DNA of 64,000 nucleotides from Alphaproteobacteria bacterium (GCA_015654635.1 JAATGP010000069.1:62001-126000), one strand, 5' to 3'; shown: positions 24,625 to 33,627, counted from the first letter of the stretch. The notes: a model not told the origin generated them from the sequence alone. Numbers and translations are program-made.

Positions 24625-25284
24625 CTACTGAGAAGGCCCGCCGATGGCGCCGCGCAAGGCCGGAACCTTGCTATCGTCCTTACCCTGCTGGGGCGTCGGC
24701 ACGGTCTGGACGTCCGGTGCATCCTTGTCGGTCTTGTCGCCCAGCCCCAGATCGGTGGTGAAGATTTGCGCCACATAGATCGTATCGGCATTGGCAGAGG
24801 CGCCGACCCCGGTGCGGTCGTAATCGGGAAAAGAGAGGTTCTCCAGATGCGGCTTAGAGGCCGCCCAGCCCTCGACGAACCGTTTGGCGAAGGCGTCCAC
24901 ATCGATGCCTTGGGCAACTGTGAAGTGTTGAGCTGCAACATTCTCGCCGACGAGGCCCTGGAACTTGGCGTCATCGTTCATGATCATGGTGGCGGCGAGA
25001 TGCTGGTCGTCGCCGCTGGAGAACGCATTGGCGCTGGCCATCGCGGCACTGCGCTTGCGGGCGACCTTGGTCAATTCGGGGTCGACCAGCATGATCTTTG
25101 CCTTGGGCGCGGTTTGGGCGCGCCGTTCGGCAACCAACTGGATGATTCGGGTTTCGAGGAGCGGCATTTGCGACGCCGGATCGGGCTGGGAAGGCCCAAA
25201 CAGCTCCGTACACCCGGCCAGAGCCAGGGCAAGAAGCGCCAAACCTGCTGCGCGCATCATCGCTTTGTCTGAAATCACTGCCAT
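24625..25284 (-). CDS. CAP-domain (SCP-like) lipoprotein
   Basis: A 219-residue envelope protein with a lipobox: the signal helix LALLALALAGC places the acylated cysteine at about residue 25. The mature part is a CAP domain: PELTKVARKRSAAMA in the middle, GENVAAQHF and then WAASKPHLENLSFPDYDRTGVG, which correspond to the Glu and His of the CAP cavity and the W..S..H..N pattern. CAP proteins of bacteria are mostly secreted with unknown roles. The C-terminus is Pro/Gly-rich and disordered. No partner gene is evident. Confidence 0.85.
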   Translation of the reverse strand: MAVISDKAMMRAAGLALLALALAGCTELFGPSQPDPASQMPLLETRIIQLVAERRAQTAPKAKIMLVDPELTKVARKRSAAMASANAFSSGDDQHLAATMIMNDDAKFQGLVGENVAAQHFTVAQGIDVDAFAKRFVEGWAASKPHLENLSFPDYDRTGVGASANADTIYVAQIFTTDLGLGDKTDKDAPDVQTVPTPQQGKDDSKVPALRGAIGGPSQ

Positions 25285-25522
25285 GCAGGAGCTCGAATAA
25301 GCCCGCTGCTCCCATTCCGCCGCCGGTACCCGTCGTAACGATGCTTTATTTCAATCAATCCCGCGGCGTTCCAACAAAATGTGATTGGTCGTCCACGCAC
25401 TCGACATACCATAACGAAGGCCAATGGAAATGCCTCTGCCCTGCCGATAACGCTTTTCTGATCGATACCGATTTTTTGGGCACAGTACGGGGGCGCCAAC
25501 GGCGAAGACCTGGTGAAGGTCC

Positions 25523-26185
25523 TCAGCCGCGCCGGTCGGGATCTCGCCGCCAATAGACATAGGACAGCCAAACGCAAACGGCCGTCATAACGATGATACC
25601 GCCGAAGAACACGATATGAGCCGCTATTGTTCCGGCCATCGCCAAGGCGCCAAGTATCGCAAGACCGATCACCATCATCATGCGTCCGGCGAGACGGTTG
25701 GTCTTGTCCCAGGCAAGGTCGCTGTGCTTGGTCCACCAAGTCCGCACACCGATGAACGGATTGGGCCGCGTTTTGCCCAGCCCATTGCCGAGCGCCAGGA
25801 ACACCAAGGCGGCAATAATGCTCATGCTGCCCGGAACATCGACCGCCCAGCCGCGCGCCAGGAGGATGATGAGCGTATGGGAGACGAACAGGATGACAAG
25901 GCAGCCCAGCCAGCCGGTAACATAGCCGCTCGAACGCGCGTCGAGACCGGCTTTCCAGCGCGCCAGGCGGGGCACAATTGCAAGGGCCAAGGTGGTGCAT
26001 GCGGCGAGCGCGGGTAGCAGCAGCAAGGCCGCGGGGCGGCTCATCGTGCCGTTGGGGTGCCCGGCAAAATCGAAATGCACCGCGACGCGGGCGGTTTCCG
26101 GAACGAGCGGCCAAGCCCAGGCACTGATCGCCAGCATTCCGGCGATCAAAACGAGGCTTAGGATGAGCGGCGCACGAATTTCCAT
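25523..26185 (-). CDS. SdpI/YhfL-type DUF1648 membrane immunity-like protein
   Basis: A 220-residue membrane protein with six hydrophobic helices. The N-terminal DUF1648 segment carries VAVHFDFAGHPNGTMSR (the HFD...G.PN... motif) and the C-terminal half the SdpI pattern NPFIGVRTWWT...WDKTNRLAG. In Bacillus, SdpI gives immunity to the toxin SdpC and sequesters the repressor SdpR. Here its start overlaps the upstream ArsR/SdpR-type gene by 28 bases, repeating the sdpR-sdpI pairing, but no sdpC-like toxin is seen nearby. Confidence 0.9.
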   Translation of the reverse strand: MEIRAPLILSLVLIAGMLAISAWAWPLVPETARVAVHFDFAGHPNGTMSRPAALLLLPALAACTTLALAIVPRLARWKAGLDARSSGYVTGWLGCLVILFVSHTLIILLARGWAVDVPGSMSIIAALVFLALGNGLGKTRPNPFIGVRTWWTKHSDLAWDKTNRLAGRMMMVIGLAILGALAMAGTIAAHIVFFGGIIVMTAVCVWLSYVYWRRDPDRRG

Positions 26186-26457
26186 TTCTTTTCTCCTTCG
26201 CCATTTTCCGTCAGCGACAACAGAGCCGCAACGGCCTCTTCCATCACACTCATATTGAGGCGGTAGAGGATGGTGGTGCCGCGGCGTTCGGTCGTGACGA
26301 GTCCCGCAGTCTTCAGCACGGTGAAGTGTCCCGACAGTGTCGGCTTGGCGAGGTCGAAATGCGCCGCGATGTCGCCCGCATTCACCGCCCCGTCGCGCAG
26401 CAGTTTGAGGATTTCCCGGCGCACAGGGTGGGCCAGCGCGTTGAACACATCGCTCAA
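26158..26457 (-). CDS. ArsR/SdpR-family winged-helix regulator
   Basis: A 99-residue ArsR-fold repressor. The helix-turn-helix is at about 28-55 with DIAAHFDLAKPTLSGHFTVLKTAGLV, followed by the beta-wing RRGTTILYRL. It lacks the Cys metal site of ArsR itself and is closest to the SdpR/autorepressor type that partners with SdpI membrane proteins. It lies in the middle of a three-gene operon: its start overlaps the stop of the hydrolase gene by 4 bases and its end overlaps the SdpI-like gene by 28 bases. It probably autorepresses the operon. Confidence 0.92.
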   Translation of the reverse strand: MSDVFNALAHPVRREILKLLRDGAVNAGDIAAHFDLAKPTLSGHFTVLKTAGLVTTERRGTTILYRLNMSVMEEAVAALLSLTENGEGEKKWKFVRRSS

Positions 26458-27410
26458 GGCGCGGCTCTCACGAAGTCCACGATGGCCGGAACGACCTTGG
26501 GCGCCAAGGGAATGGCCGGGTCGGCATAGGTCGCCAAATTGTCCTGCAGTGCAGCGGGCGCCAGCTTCAAGACATGATTGACGCCATCGAGGAGGACCAG
26601 TTTGGCTTTGGGAGCCGCCTTCGCAAGGCGCCGCGCGTCCTCCACCGACACCTGAATGTCTGTTGTTCCTTGCAGGAGGAGCACGGGCGCAGGCACAGCA
26701 GCGACCGCTCCCGCCGGATCGATGGCGAACCAGGAGATGAGGTAGGGCTGAACGCTCGGGCGAAACAGCGCGGCAAATTGCGGGGGCACATCTGCAACCA
26801 ACTCGCCCCGTTTTAAATGCGCCATGATGTCGGTTGCGGTCTGGAGGAGTGCAGGTGGTGTTCCCCGATCCTTCATCTGCCGCAAAATGACGTCGTCAGC
26901 CGCAAAGCCTGCGCCCGAAATCGAGATATAACCGCAAACCTTGGTTCTCGCTGCCGCCAGCGCGCCGATCAGCGCCCCTTCGGAATGTCCCAGAATATAA
27001 AGGCAGCGCACATGCGGCTGGCGCTTTAGGAACGCGGCCCAAGCCTCCGCATCGTCGACATAAGTGCCAAAGCGCAAGTCGGCTTCTTTGGTCATGGCGG
27101 CCGCGCTGGCGCCAACGCCGCGCTTGTCGAAACGCAAAGAGGCGATGCCGTTGGCAGCCAATCCCTCGCCCAAGAGCTTGAGTGTGGCTGGCTTCACGCC
27201 CGGCACCGTTGAATTGCCGTCGCGGTCGGTGGGCCCGGAGCCTGCGATCAGCAGTATGGCGGGAAAATCGCTTTTTCCGTCGGGCAGGCGCAGCGAGCCG
27301 TGCAGCACCGCGCCGCCGCTCTCCACAGCGACCTCTTGATCGCTTCCGGCCATTGCCGCGCCGTGCATCAACGCTGCCGCCAGCACCAAACCTGCAATCG
27401 CCGTTCGCAT
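26454..27410 (-). CDS. secreted alpha/beta hydrolase of the sdpR-sdpI operon
   Basis: A 318-residue exported alpha/beta hydrolase. A signal peptide of about 21 residues (MRTAIAGLVLAAALMHGAAMA) precedes the fold; the oxyanion motif is LIAGSGPTDRDGN, the nucleophile Ser lies in LGHSEGA at about 145-151, the acidic residue in LQGTTDIQV, and a late His in GVNHVLK. The start ATG at 27410 begins the signal peptide; an ATG ten codons upstream has no such feature. It is the first gene of the hydrolase, ArsR/SdpR, SdpI operon. The substrate is unknown. Confidence 0.87.
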   Translation of the reverse strand: MRTAIAGLVLAAALMHGAAMAGSDQEVAVESGGAVLHGSLRLPDGKSDFPAILLIAGSGPTDRDGNSTVPGVKPATLKLLGEGLAANGIASLRFDKRGVGASAAAMTKEADLRFGTYVDDAEAWAAFLKRQPHVRCLYILGHSEGALIGALAAARTKVCGYISISGAGFAADDVILRQMKDRGTPPALLQTATDIMAHLKRGELVADVPPQFAALFRPSVQPYLISWFAIDPAGAVAAVPAPVLLLQGTTDIQVSVEDARRLAKAAPKAKLVLLDGVNHVLKLAPAALQDNLATYADPAIPLAPKVVPAIVDFVRAAP

Positions 27411-27553
27411 GGTGTCCTCCCGAAGTTTGTTATTTAGCAAATAACCGAAATACGTGCAAACCAGAAATCATCGCCCCTGACCAAGCTTGCGACAGTCTTG
27501 AGGCGTGAATCGGCTATACCGCCCGCCCGGGCCTGAACGAGGAGTGAGCTGGC

Positions 27554-28153
27554 GTGGTCAATCTTCCCAAAGTTGCGGTGTGCTATCCCTCCGGCGATAT
27601 GGTCCACGCTGATTTTGCGCTGGCCCTGGCGGGGCTGTGCCTGTCGGTGCATCCGATCGAGACCACGGTGGTCAACACCAAGAGTTCCATTGTGGCTGAG
27701 GCACGCAATATCGCCGTCCAGCGGGCGCAGGAAGCTAACGCCGATTATCTTCTGTTCCTCGACAGCGACATGGTTTTTCCCCAGAGCGTGCTGCATCGGC
27801 TTTTGATCCACCAGAAGGACATTGTGGGCGCCGTCTATACCAAGCGCGTACCGCCTTATGATCTGCTCGGCACCATGCTCACCAGTGCCGAACCGCCGGG
27901 CGCGGACGGTCTGGTAGAGATGCTGCGCCTGCCTACCGGATGCCTTTTGATCCGCATGGCCGTATTCGAGAAATTGACCAAGCCGTATTTCCAATTCGGG
28001 GTGGATCCAGAACAAGGCGCGCTTCTGGGCGAAGATTATGTATTTTGTGACCGGGCGCGCCTGGCAGGTTACCGCTTATGGGCGGATTTCAGCCTCTCAC
28101 AGGAGATCGGCCATCTCGGCCAAAAAGTCTGCCGCCTGCCTTTGGAAGATTAG
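27554..28153 (+). CDS. GT2-like (GT-A fold) glycosyltransferase domain protein
   Basis: A 199-residue compact protein with a nucleotide-sugar-binding GT-A pattern. An N-terminal beta strand VAVCYPSGD, the segment ARNIAVQRAQEANADYLLFLDSDMVF with a DxD motif at Asp70/Asp72, and a later acidic EDYVFCDRARLAGYRLWAD as acceptor-side motif. Such small enzymes are seen in surface-polysaccharide loci and in phage, but no other sugar gene is near here. Translation starts at GTG 27554 with GAGGAGTGAG just before it. Donor and acceptor are unknown. Confidence 0.8.
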   Translation: MVNLPKVAVCYPSGDMVHADFALALAGLCLSVHPIETTVVNTKSSIVAEARNIAVQRAQEANADYLLFLDSDMVFPQSVLHRLLIHQKDIVGAVYTKRVPPYDLLGTMLTSAEPPGADGLVEMLRLPTGCLLIRMAVFEKLTKPYFQFGVDPEQGALLGEDYVFCDRARLAGYRLWADFSLSQEIGHLGQKVCRLPLED

Positions 28154-28160
28154 GCGCCAA

Positions 28161-28742
28161 TCAGGCTTTGCTATCGCCGCGCATGCTCGCAATGATCCGC
28201 TCACGGAAGCGGAAATAGAAAATGAGCAGCAACAAGCCTTGCGCCAGCGTCGGCCCGATCAGGGCGTAAGCGGCCCAGAAATTTGGACTGGCGAATTTCA
28301 CCACAAGGATATTGATCACGGCAAGAAAGAACATCAGCGTTGCATAGCCATAGCCGGCCCGCACGATGTGGCGGTCTTCGAGATGTTCGGTGACGATGGG
28401 GGGCAGATAAGGCGCCATCCAGTCGCGGCGCAACATCACCACCCCAAGCGCCAGCCACAGCAGGCTCGGCTTGAACATGATGAAATGGGGGTTGTGAAAC
28501 AGGATCGTGGCGCCGCCGAAGCTGGTGATCAAAACCAAACTCAGCCATTGCAGGGCACCGATTTTCTTACCCTTGAGGTGCATGTAAAGGGTCTGTGCCA
28601 CCACCAGACTGACGCCCACCGCAGTGGCGATGTAAACACCCAGTGTCCAGAACAGGGCCACAAAGACAAAGGTGGCCACAAGATCCCGCGCAATGGGGAT
28701 CAAAGCCCTCACCACCAGCATGACTGTTTTACCACTTTCCAA
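28161..28742 (-). CDS. YciB / intracellular septation protein A family
   Basis: A 193-residue inner-membrane protein with about five hydrophobic helices, matching the IspZ/YciB family, which is linked to septation and envelope integrity. Its conserved segment FHNPHFIMFKPSLLWLALG lies at about 82-100. The start overlaps the stop of an upstream unknown membrane protein gene by 14 bases. Length fits the family, which is about 180-200 residues. Confidence 0.8.
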   Translation of the reverse strand: MESGKTVMLVVRALIPIARDLVATFVFVALFWTLGVYIATAVGVSLVVAQTLYMHLKGKKIGALQWLSLVLITSFGGATILFHNPHFIMFKPSLLWLALGVVMLRRDWMAPYLPPIVTEHLEDRHIVRAGYGYATLMFFLAVINILVVKFASPNFWAAYALIGPTLAQGLLLLIFYFRFRERIIASMRGDSKA

Positions 28743-29265
28743 GGAAAGGAATCTTCCCGTGCCGCTTGTCGATATACAGGCCCAATTGCCAAGTAAAGCT
28801 TAGCATCGCCGCCAGCAAGCCGAAGTCGAGAACGCTGGCCCAGGCGGGCGCCAGAATATGGTAGACGACCGTCAGGCAATCGATCGCTGCGAGACCGGCA
28901 TAGGTTGTCGCCCAGAGGGCCGTCAAGAGCGTATGTGCCCGGATGATGAAGCCGGGTTCGTGCGGACCGCTCAGCCAGCGGTATTGGGTGGTGAAAGGTT
29001 TGCGGATTGCCATCGACCACAAGATGGCTGCCAGCAATCCACCTTCTAGCACCAGATTCGTGCCCGGTGCGGCGGTTTCGGGCTGCACAAAGCCGTCAAA
29101 AATGGCCATCACCCCGAAAAGAACGAGGCCAGCAGCATCGAAAATGCGGATGGAGCCGGTGGCCCCAAAATAGCGCAAGCCCACAGCAAACGCCAGCCAT
29201 AAGGCGAGGCTCACCGAAAGCGGCGCCATCACGTAGTAAACTGCGGACGGCAGGAAAGCGAGCAC
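28729..29265 (-). CDS. polytopic membrane protein coupled to the YciB gene
   Basis: A 178-residue membrane protein with about six hydrophobic helices and no domain I recognise. The gene overlaps yciB by 14 bases and so is translationally coupled to it, which suggests a partner in the same membrane process. Basic loops such as AIRKPFTTQYRW around residue 86 probably face the cytoplasm. The ATG at 29265 precedes the first helix. Function unknown. Confidence 0.72.
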   Translation of the reverse strand: MLAFLPSAVYYVMAPLSVSLALWLAFAVGLRYFGATGSIRIFDAAGLVLFGVMAIFDGFVQPETAAPGTNLVLEGGLLAAILWSMAIRKPFTTQYRWLSGPHEPGFIIRAHTLLTALWATTYAGLAAIDCLTVVYHILAPAWASVLDFGLLAAMLSFTWQLGLYIDKRHGKIPFLGKW

Positions 29266-29295
29266 GCGGTGCTTTCAGCTTTTCGGAAGGAAAGC

Positions 29296-29329
29296 GCCGC
29301 CGGGTGCCCTGTTGAGACACCCGGCGGGC
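29296..29329 (-). terminator. terminator-like hairpin after the TPR gene
   Basis: On the minus strand a perfect 10-base stem (CCGCCGGGTG and its complement) with an 11-12-base loop lies 11 bases after the stop of the TPR gene and is followed by a pyrimidine-rich GCTTTCCTTCC. It probably ends that transcript ahead of the next minus-strand gene. Confidence 0.55.
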
Positions 29330-29339
29330 AACGTCGTTA

Positions 29340-30614
29340 TTATTTCGCGGCCGGTGCGGGAGCCGCAGCGCCGTAACGGCGTGCAAGGTAGACATTCCAC
29401 AGCTGGGCCGCACGGCTCAGCGCGGCATCGCCCTGGAAACCCGCCAGAGTCTGCTTGGCGGCCGCCTCATCGCCCGACTTGATTTGGCTCATCGCAATCA
29501 CGAGCTTGGCTTCGGCAACGCCGACGCCGCCCAAATCGACTGCCTTCTGCGCCGTGCGAATGGCATCGGCATAGCGTCCGTAGCCGAAATAAGCTTCGGC
29601 GACATTGACCATGTCCTTGCTGTTCTTGGCGGACTTCTCAACGGTCGGAAGGATCGGCTCGTCCTTCTTGGCATCGGAATTGATCTGAGCCAGCACCGGC
29701 GCCACTTTGGCCTGGTTGAGGGCACCGGCAGCCGTTCCAAGCTGCAGGAACTGGCGAGAATCGCCCCAACTGCGGATGGCATGCGCCGCGTCTTCGGCTT
29801 CCAGATAGTTCTGGCCGGCCCAAGCCGCATTCACCACCACGCGCAGGCGATAAATGTCGAGGGCAGCGATTTCGCGCGAAGTTTTGGCGCCCGCGGGCAG
29901 CGTTTCCATCGAGAAGTCGAGCAGATAACGCCAGTCATCGGCCTTGCCGTAATCGCGGGCCATGAGTTCGAAGGCCTTTACTTCGTTCGCACGGTCCTTG
30001 GTCTTGTCATAGGTGAAGGCGAGAATCTGATAGAGGCCATAGGGCGGGATCGTATTCTTCGCAACGGCCGCATCGATGCCCTTCTGGGCATAGGCGATGG
30101 CATTGGGGCCGTCGTTGTTCTGGTAATAGGCCGCGGCGAGCGCGTTCCAGACATCGGGATTGTTGATGTTGTTCTTCACCGCCAGCTGACCGAGTTCGAT
30201 CACCAACGGCGTGTTGTTGGCTTCGCTGGCCAGCGACATGGCGGGGGCGATCAGTGTGTCGCGATCATCCTGCGGCGCCGCCGGGTTCTTCACCACAGCT
30301 ACGAAAGCGGCGCCGGCCTTGGCGCGATCGCCGGAATTCAAATAGGCGACACCCAGAAAGCGCTCAGTCAGATACTTATCGTAATCGGTGGCTTCGGGAA
30401 CGGCCACGGCCTGTTCGCACGCTGCAATCGCTGCTTTCCAATCCTTCGTATCGACGCCCTTCTTGCAGTCCACCAGGAACTTGCTAACGGCCTTGCTCAC
30501 TTTCGGAGCTTCAGCCTTGTCGGCTGCTTGGGCCGGGATCGTGGCGAGGGCAAAGCCCATCGCGCAGTACGGAAGGCAGGCGATCGCAGCAGCCCGCAAA
30601 AAACTCTTCTTCAT
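29340..30614 (-). CDS. secreted tetratricopeptide-repeat protein
   Basis: A 424-residue exported protein. The signal peptide spans about 31 residues (ending PAQAA). The mature part is almost entirely helical with TPR-like units, for example YLTERFLGVAYLNSGDRAKAGAAF near 85 and NVAEAYFGYGRYADAIRTAQKAV near 336. TPR solenoids mediate protein binding; no partner is apparent. It stands alone, followed by a hairpin and preceded by a gene-free stretch of almost 800 bases that should hold its promoter. Confidence 0.83.
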   Translation of the reverse strand: MKKSFLRAAAIACLPYCAMGFALATIPAQAADKAEAPKVSKAVSKFLVDCKKGVDTKDWKAAIAACEQAVAVPEATDYDKYLTERFLGVAYLNSGDRAKAGAAFVAVVKNPAAPQDDRDTLIAPAMSLASEANNTPLVIELGQLAVKNNINNPDVWNALAAAYYQNNDGPNAIAYAQKGIDAAVAKNTIPPYGLYQILAFTYDKTKDRANEVKAFELMARDYGKADDWRYLLDFSMETLPAGAKTSREIAALDIYRLRVVVNAAWAGQNYLEAEDAAHAIRSWGDSRQFLQLGTAAGALNQAKVAPVLAQINSDAKKDEPILPTVEKSAKNSKDMVNVAEAYFGYGRYADAIRTAQKAVDLGGVGVAEAKLVIAMSQIKSGDEAAAKQTLAGFQGDAALSRAAQLWNVYLARRYGAAAPAPAAK

Positions 30615-31393
30615 GGATTCCTCACCTAGCTGTCACGCGAAGCACCGCGTCGGAGCCCGCATCGCGCATCTTTGCCCAGTATGCAACTTTATTATGGCGA
30701 AGCACTGCGTCGAATCTGCCAAAAATGTGATTGCTGCAGCGCAATAAAGCCCCTGTTTTGGGCTGCGTTGTTCCGTAGAGGGCTATGGCCGAACGCTTCT
30801 TAACCATCGGCTGCCCGCTTGGCGTGGCGCTATCGCCCTGGCCAAAATAGCCGCGTTTGTGCCGGGCTGCGTGCAACTTGGGCTTGCTTACAGAATGGCC
30901 AATCACGCCATAAAACGCTTTCAGGATGCGGCATTGCGCCTCCCGGGCTGCACCGCTGCGGCAGGAATTGGCACCTTTGATCCGCTTCGGGCCTCTGGTG
31001 CCCCACCGATCTTCCGAGGGAAGCACTGGCAGGCTGTCCCGCTGGTATCGTCACCAAACGGGCTCCTCCGTGAAATTGCGGATGGCGCTTCGCCGCATGA
31101 TCCGCTGCTACCGTTCCACTTCAGCGATTGGCGCCGGCAACGGCTCTACGCGGGGTGCGGCCGCAGGTGACCGGTGCATGTCATGTCCGCAGCGTCGTCC
31201 TGCAAGACGTTCTGGAGAGCAAACGATCCCGTCCTTTGGGCCTCTCATAGATAATTCTCATAGATAATAATGCAGACGCCACAGCCCGGTTTCGACATCA
31301 CCTATCGCTCCGCTGCGGTTGCCGCCTTCGAAGCTCTTGCGATCGATGGCGGTTGGACGGCATGGTAGGGTGAAGCCGCGAAGCAGGGAGGGG
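30615..31393. other. gene-free stretch with short repeats
   Basis: No convincing gene or RNA is seen. The frames open here lack ribosome sites and family character. A 16-base repeat with the core GCGAAGCAC(C/T)GCGTCG occurs near 30641 and 30697, and a perfect tandem duplication of a 13-base unit (CTCATAGATAATT) lies at about 31243-31268. The stretch must carry the promoters of the divergent TPR and patatin genes. A small RNA cannot be excluded. Confidence 0.5.
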
Positions 31394-33166
31394 ATGTTGC
31401 TGCCTTTTCTGTCCGCGCTCTTTCCCAACGCCGCGCTTGTCCGCGCTTTGCAGGCCCATCTGGTCCGTCTGCCGCTGCTGGCTGAGATCAGCGAAAACAC
31501 CACAAGGCGCCTGTTGCCCGAAGCAGCATGGTTTTGTCTCCCCGGCGGCAAAAGGCTGAAGCGCGCCAGCACCGGCGAAGGCGCACTGTTTCTCGTCTTG
31601 ACCGGTTCGCTGGGTGTTTTCACAGCAGACAATGAGGGCGGTCACCGCCAGATCGCGCAACTGTCGCCCGGAGAGGTGCTGGGCGAAAGCGCTCTTCTCA
31701 CCCATGGGCCGCAACTCGAGCTTGCCGCACTGCGCGACAGCGAGATCCTGCGCCTCAGCCCCGAGGGCTTCGAGCTTTTGGCTGGCCTTCATCCGCGCCT
31801 CATGCTGGCGATGATAACAGGGATGGCACATCGCTTGACCGATCCCGCCCGCGACCACCGCAGCCGCATTCAAGCGAAAGCCTTTGCCCTGGTGCCCCTG
31901 CAGGAGGGGCTGGCGGACGAGCCGCTGGCGCTGCGCCTGTTGGCGGCGCTTATGCAAAGCGGCACCAAAGCGTGCGTTGTCGATGCCGCCGCTGCGTCGC
32001 AGCCCGCCGAATGGTTTGCCAATCTCGAAGCCGACCATGCGGTCATCCTCTATCGCGGCGACACACCCGATAGCGCCTGGACGCAGCATTGCATCCGTCA
32101 GGCGGACCGCATCTTGCTTCTGGCCCATAGCGCCAGACCGCTGCCGCTGAAGCCCATGCGCGGATTTAAGCAGCAGGTTTGCGGCTTGCCGGAGCTTGTG
32201 TTGCTCCATTCCGGTCCTTCCCTCCAGCGGTTGCAGGCGCATTTCGGGCTGCGCCGCGAAGCGTTTGAAAGTTATCATCACATCCGCCCCGGCAATGGCG
32301 ACGACATCCGCCGCTTGGCGCGTTACGTCTCGGGCCGCGCCGTTGGGCTGGTGCTCGGCGGCGGCGGCGCCCGCGGTTTTGCCCATATCGGCGTCGTCAA
32401 GGCGCTGGGCGAGGCAGGCGTTCCCTTCGATTATCTTGGCGGTGTGAGCATGGGGGCCATCATCGCGGCGGGGCTCGCCTGCGAATGGAGTCTCGACGAC
32501 CTGGAGCAGCACATGCGTGCGGCTTTCGTCAAATCTCATCCGCTTTCCGATTACACCTTCCCGCTCATCGCGCTTGTCAAAGGGCGCAAGATGACCAAGC
32601 TCCTGACCAGCAATTTCGGTAAAACTCTTATCGAGGATATGGCGCGGCCGTATTTCTGCATTTCCTCCGATCTGACCACAGGTCATATCCATGAGCATCG
32701 GGCCGGTCCCTTATGGCGGGCTTTGCGGGCCAGCGCAGCGCTGCCAGGAATTGTGCCGCCCGTCACACATCATGGTCACTTGCTGGTGGATGGCGGGGTG
32801 ATGAACAATCTGCCGGTCGATCTTATGCGCAAGCGCCGCATCGGGCCTTTGATTGCCTGCGATGTCACCGGCATCATCGATTTTTCCGTGCGCGACCGCA
32901 ATTATGGCGAACGCCCGATCTGGCGCATGCTGTGGCAGAAGGTGGCTGGCATGCCGTCGATTTTCGACATCCTGACGCGCTCTGGCACCTTGGGATCGGA
33001 AGCCCAACGCCGTTTGGTGCGCGATGAAGCCGATATTCTGATCGAGCCGCCGCTCGAAGGCGTGGGTTCGCTCGACTGGAAAAGCTTCGACCGCGCCGTG
33101 ACCGAAGGCTACGCCTATACCGCCCGGCACATCGATAAACACGGCCTGCCGCTTAAGGGACTTTAG
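31394..33166 (+). CDS. patatin-like phospholipase with N-terminal cyclic-nucleotide-binding domain
   Basis: A 590-residue protein of the NTE/RssA-like patatin group. Residues about 15-145 form a cNMP-binding (CRP-type) domain; a middle helical/Rossmann-like part follows. The patatin domain begins with the oxyanion loop GGGGARGFAHIG at about 322-333; the nucleophile is Ser352 in GVSMG and the catalytic Asp is Asp466 in VDGGVMNN. Such serine hydrolases act on phospholipids or lysophospholipids, controlled by a bound ligand. The ATG at 31394 is chosen for its strong GGGAGGGG ribosome site. The stop lies 2 bases from the convergent next gene. Confidence 0.92.
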   Translation: MLLPFLSALFPNAALVRALQAHLVRLPLLAEISENTTRRLLPEAAWFCLPGGKRLKRASTGEGALFLVLTGSLGVFTADNEGGHRQIAQLSPGEVLGESALLTHGPQLELAALRDSEILRLSPEGFELLAGLHPRLMLAMITGMAHRLTDPARDHRSRIQAKAFALVPLQEGLADEPLALRLLAALMQSGTKACVVDAAAASQPAEWFANLEADHAVILYRGDTPDSAWTQHCIRQADRILLLAHSARPLPLKPMRGFKQQVCGLPELVLLHSGPSLQRLQAHFGLRREAFESYHHIRPGNGDDIRRLARYVSGRAVGLVLGGGGARGFAHIGVVKALGEAGVPFDYLGGVSMGAIIAAGLACEWSLDDLEQHMRAAFVKSHPLSDYTFPLIALVKGRKMTKLLTSNFGKTLIEDMARPYFCISSDLTTGHIHEHRAGPLWRALRASAALPGIVPPVTHHGHLLVDGGVMNNLPVDLMRKRRIGPLIACDVTGIIDFSVRDRNYGERPIWRMLWQKVAGMPSIFDILTRSGTLGSEAQRRLVRDEADILIEPPLEGVGSLDWKSFDRAVTEGYAYTARHIDKHGLPLKGL

Positions 33167-33168
33167 GC

Positions 33169-33627
33169 TCAGATACTGTTCTGCATCATCGGATTGGGCG
33201 GCGGCGTGCCGATAAGATAATAGCTGCGCCCATCGCTGTCGGTCAGGATGAGCAGTTTGATCTTAGGCTCGTGACCGCTGACATCGAGATCGGCCTTAAG
33301 CTCGCCGTGATCGCGTGAGCCCGCCACTTTCAACGCATAGCTTGCGGTGCCGCCGCGGCCGGTGGCGTAATCGAAGGTGTGCATCTCCACCTCCAGCACT
33401 TTGATGTCCTTGCCGAGCACGGCGGTTGCCTGGCTGTTGTCGCGCAAGGTGGTGGTGATCATGGTAATGCGCGAATCGCTCGAGAAGCCCTTGTAGAAAT
33501 ACCAGGCGCCATAGCCGAACACCGCCATCAGCACCACGGCGACGGCAACGAACGCGCCAAGACATCCCCACAGGCAGCCGCGCTGCGGTGCGCGGGGACT
33601 CTGCTGTTCTTCGCTATAGGCTTCCAT
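33169..33627 (-). CDS. single-pass membrane protein, possibly Coa1-like
   Basis: A 152-residue protein with a short cytoplasmic N-terminus, a Cys-containing stretch RGCLWGCLG at 16-24 running into one transmembrane helix (about 20-45), and a periplasmic beta-rich domain. The domain has VLGKDIKVLEV followed by GGTASYALKVAGSRDHGELKADL and a final KLLILTDSDGR, the general pattern of the Coa1 (cytochrome oxidase assembly)-like domain. The assignment is tentative; no oxidase gene is near. Convergent with the patatin gene, 2 bases apart. Confidence 0.65.
   Translation of the reverse strand: MEAYSEEQQSPRAPQRGCLWGCLGAFVAVAVVLMAVFGYGAWYFYKGFSSDSRITMITTTLRDNSQATAVLGKDIKVLEVEMHTFDYATGRGGTASYALKVAGSRDHGELKADLDVSGHEPKIKLLILTDSDGRSYYLIGTPPPNPMMQNSI

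Noticed and set aside
30622..31026. Possible 134-residue minus-strand gene in the gap between the TPR and patatin genes
   Set aside because: Odd composition, no ribosome site, no conserved pattern, and it would sit across the promoter region of the TPR gene.
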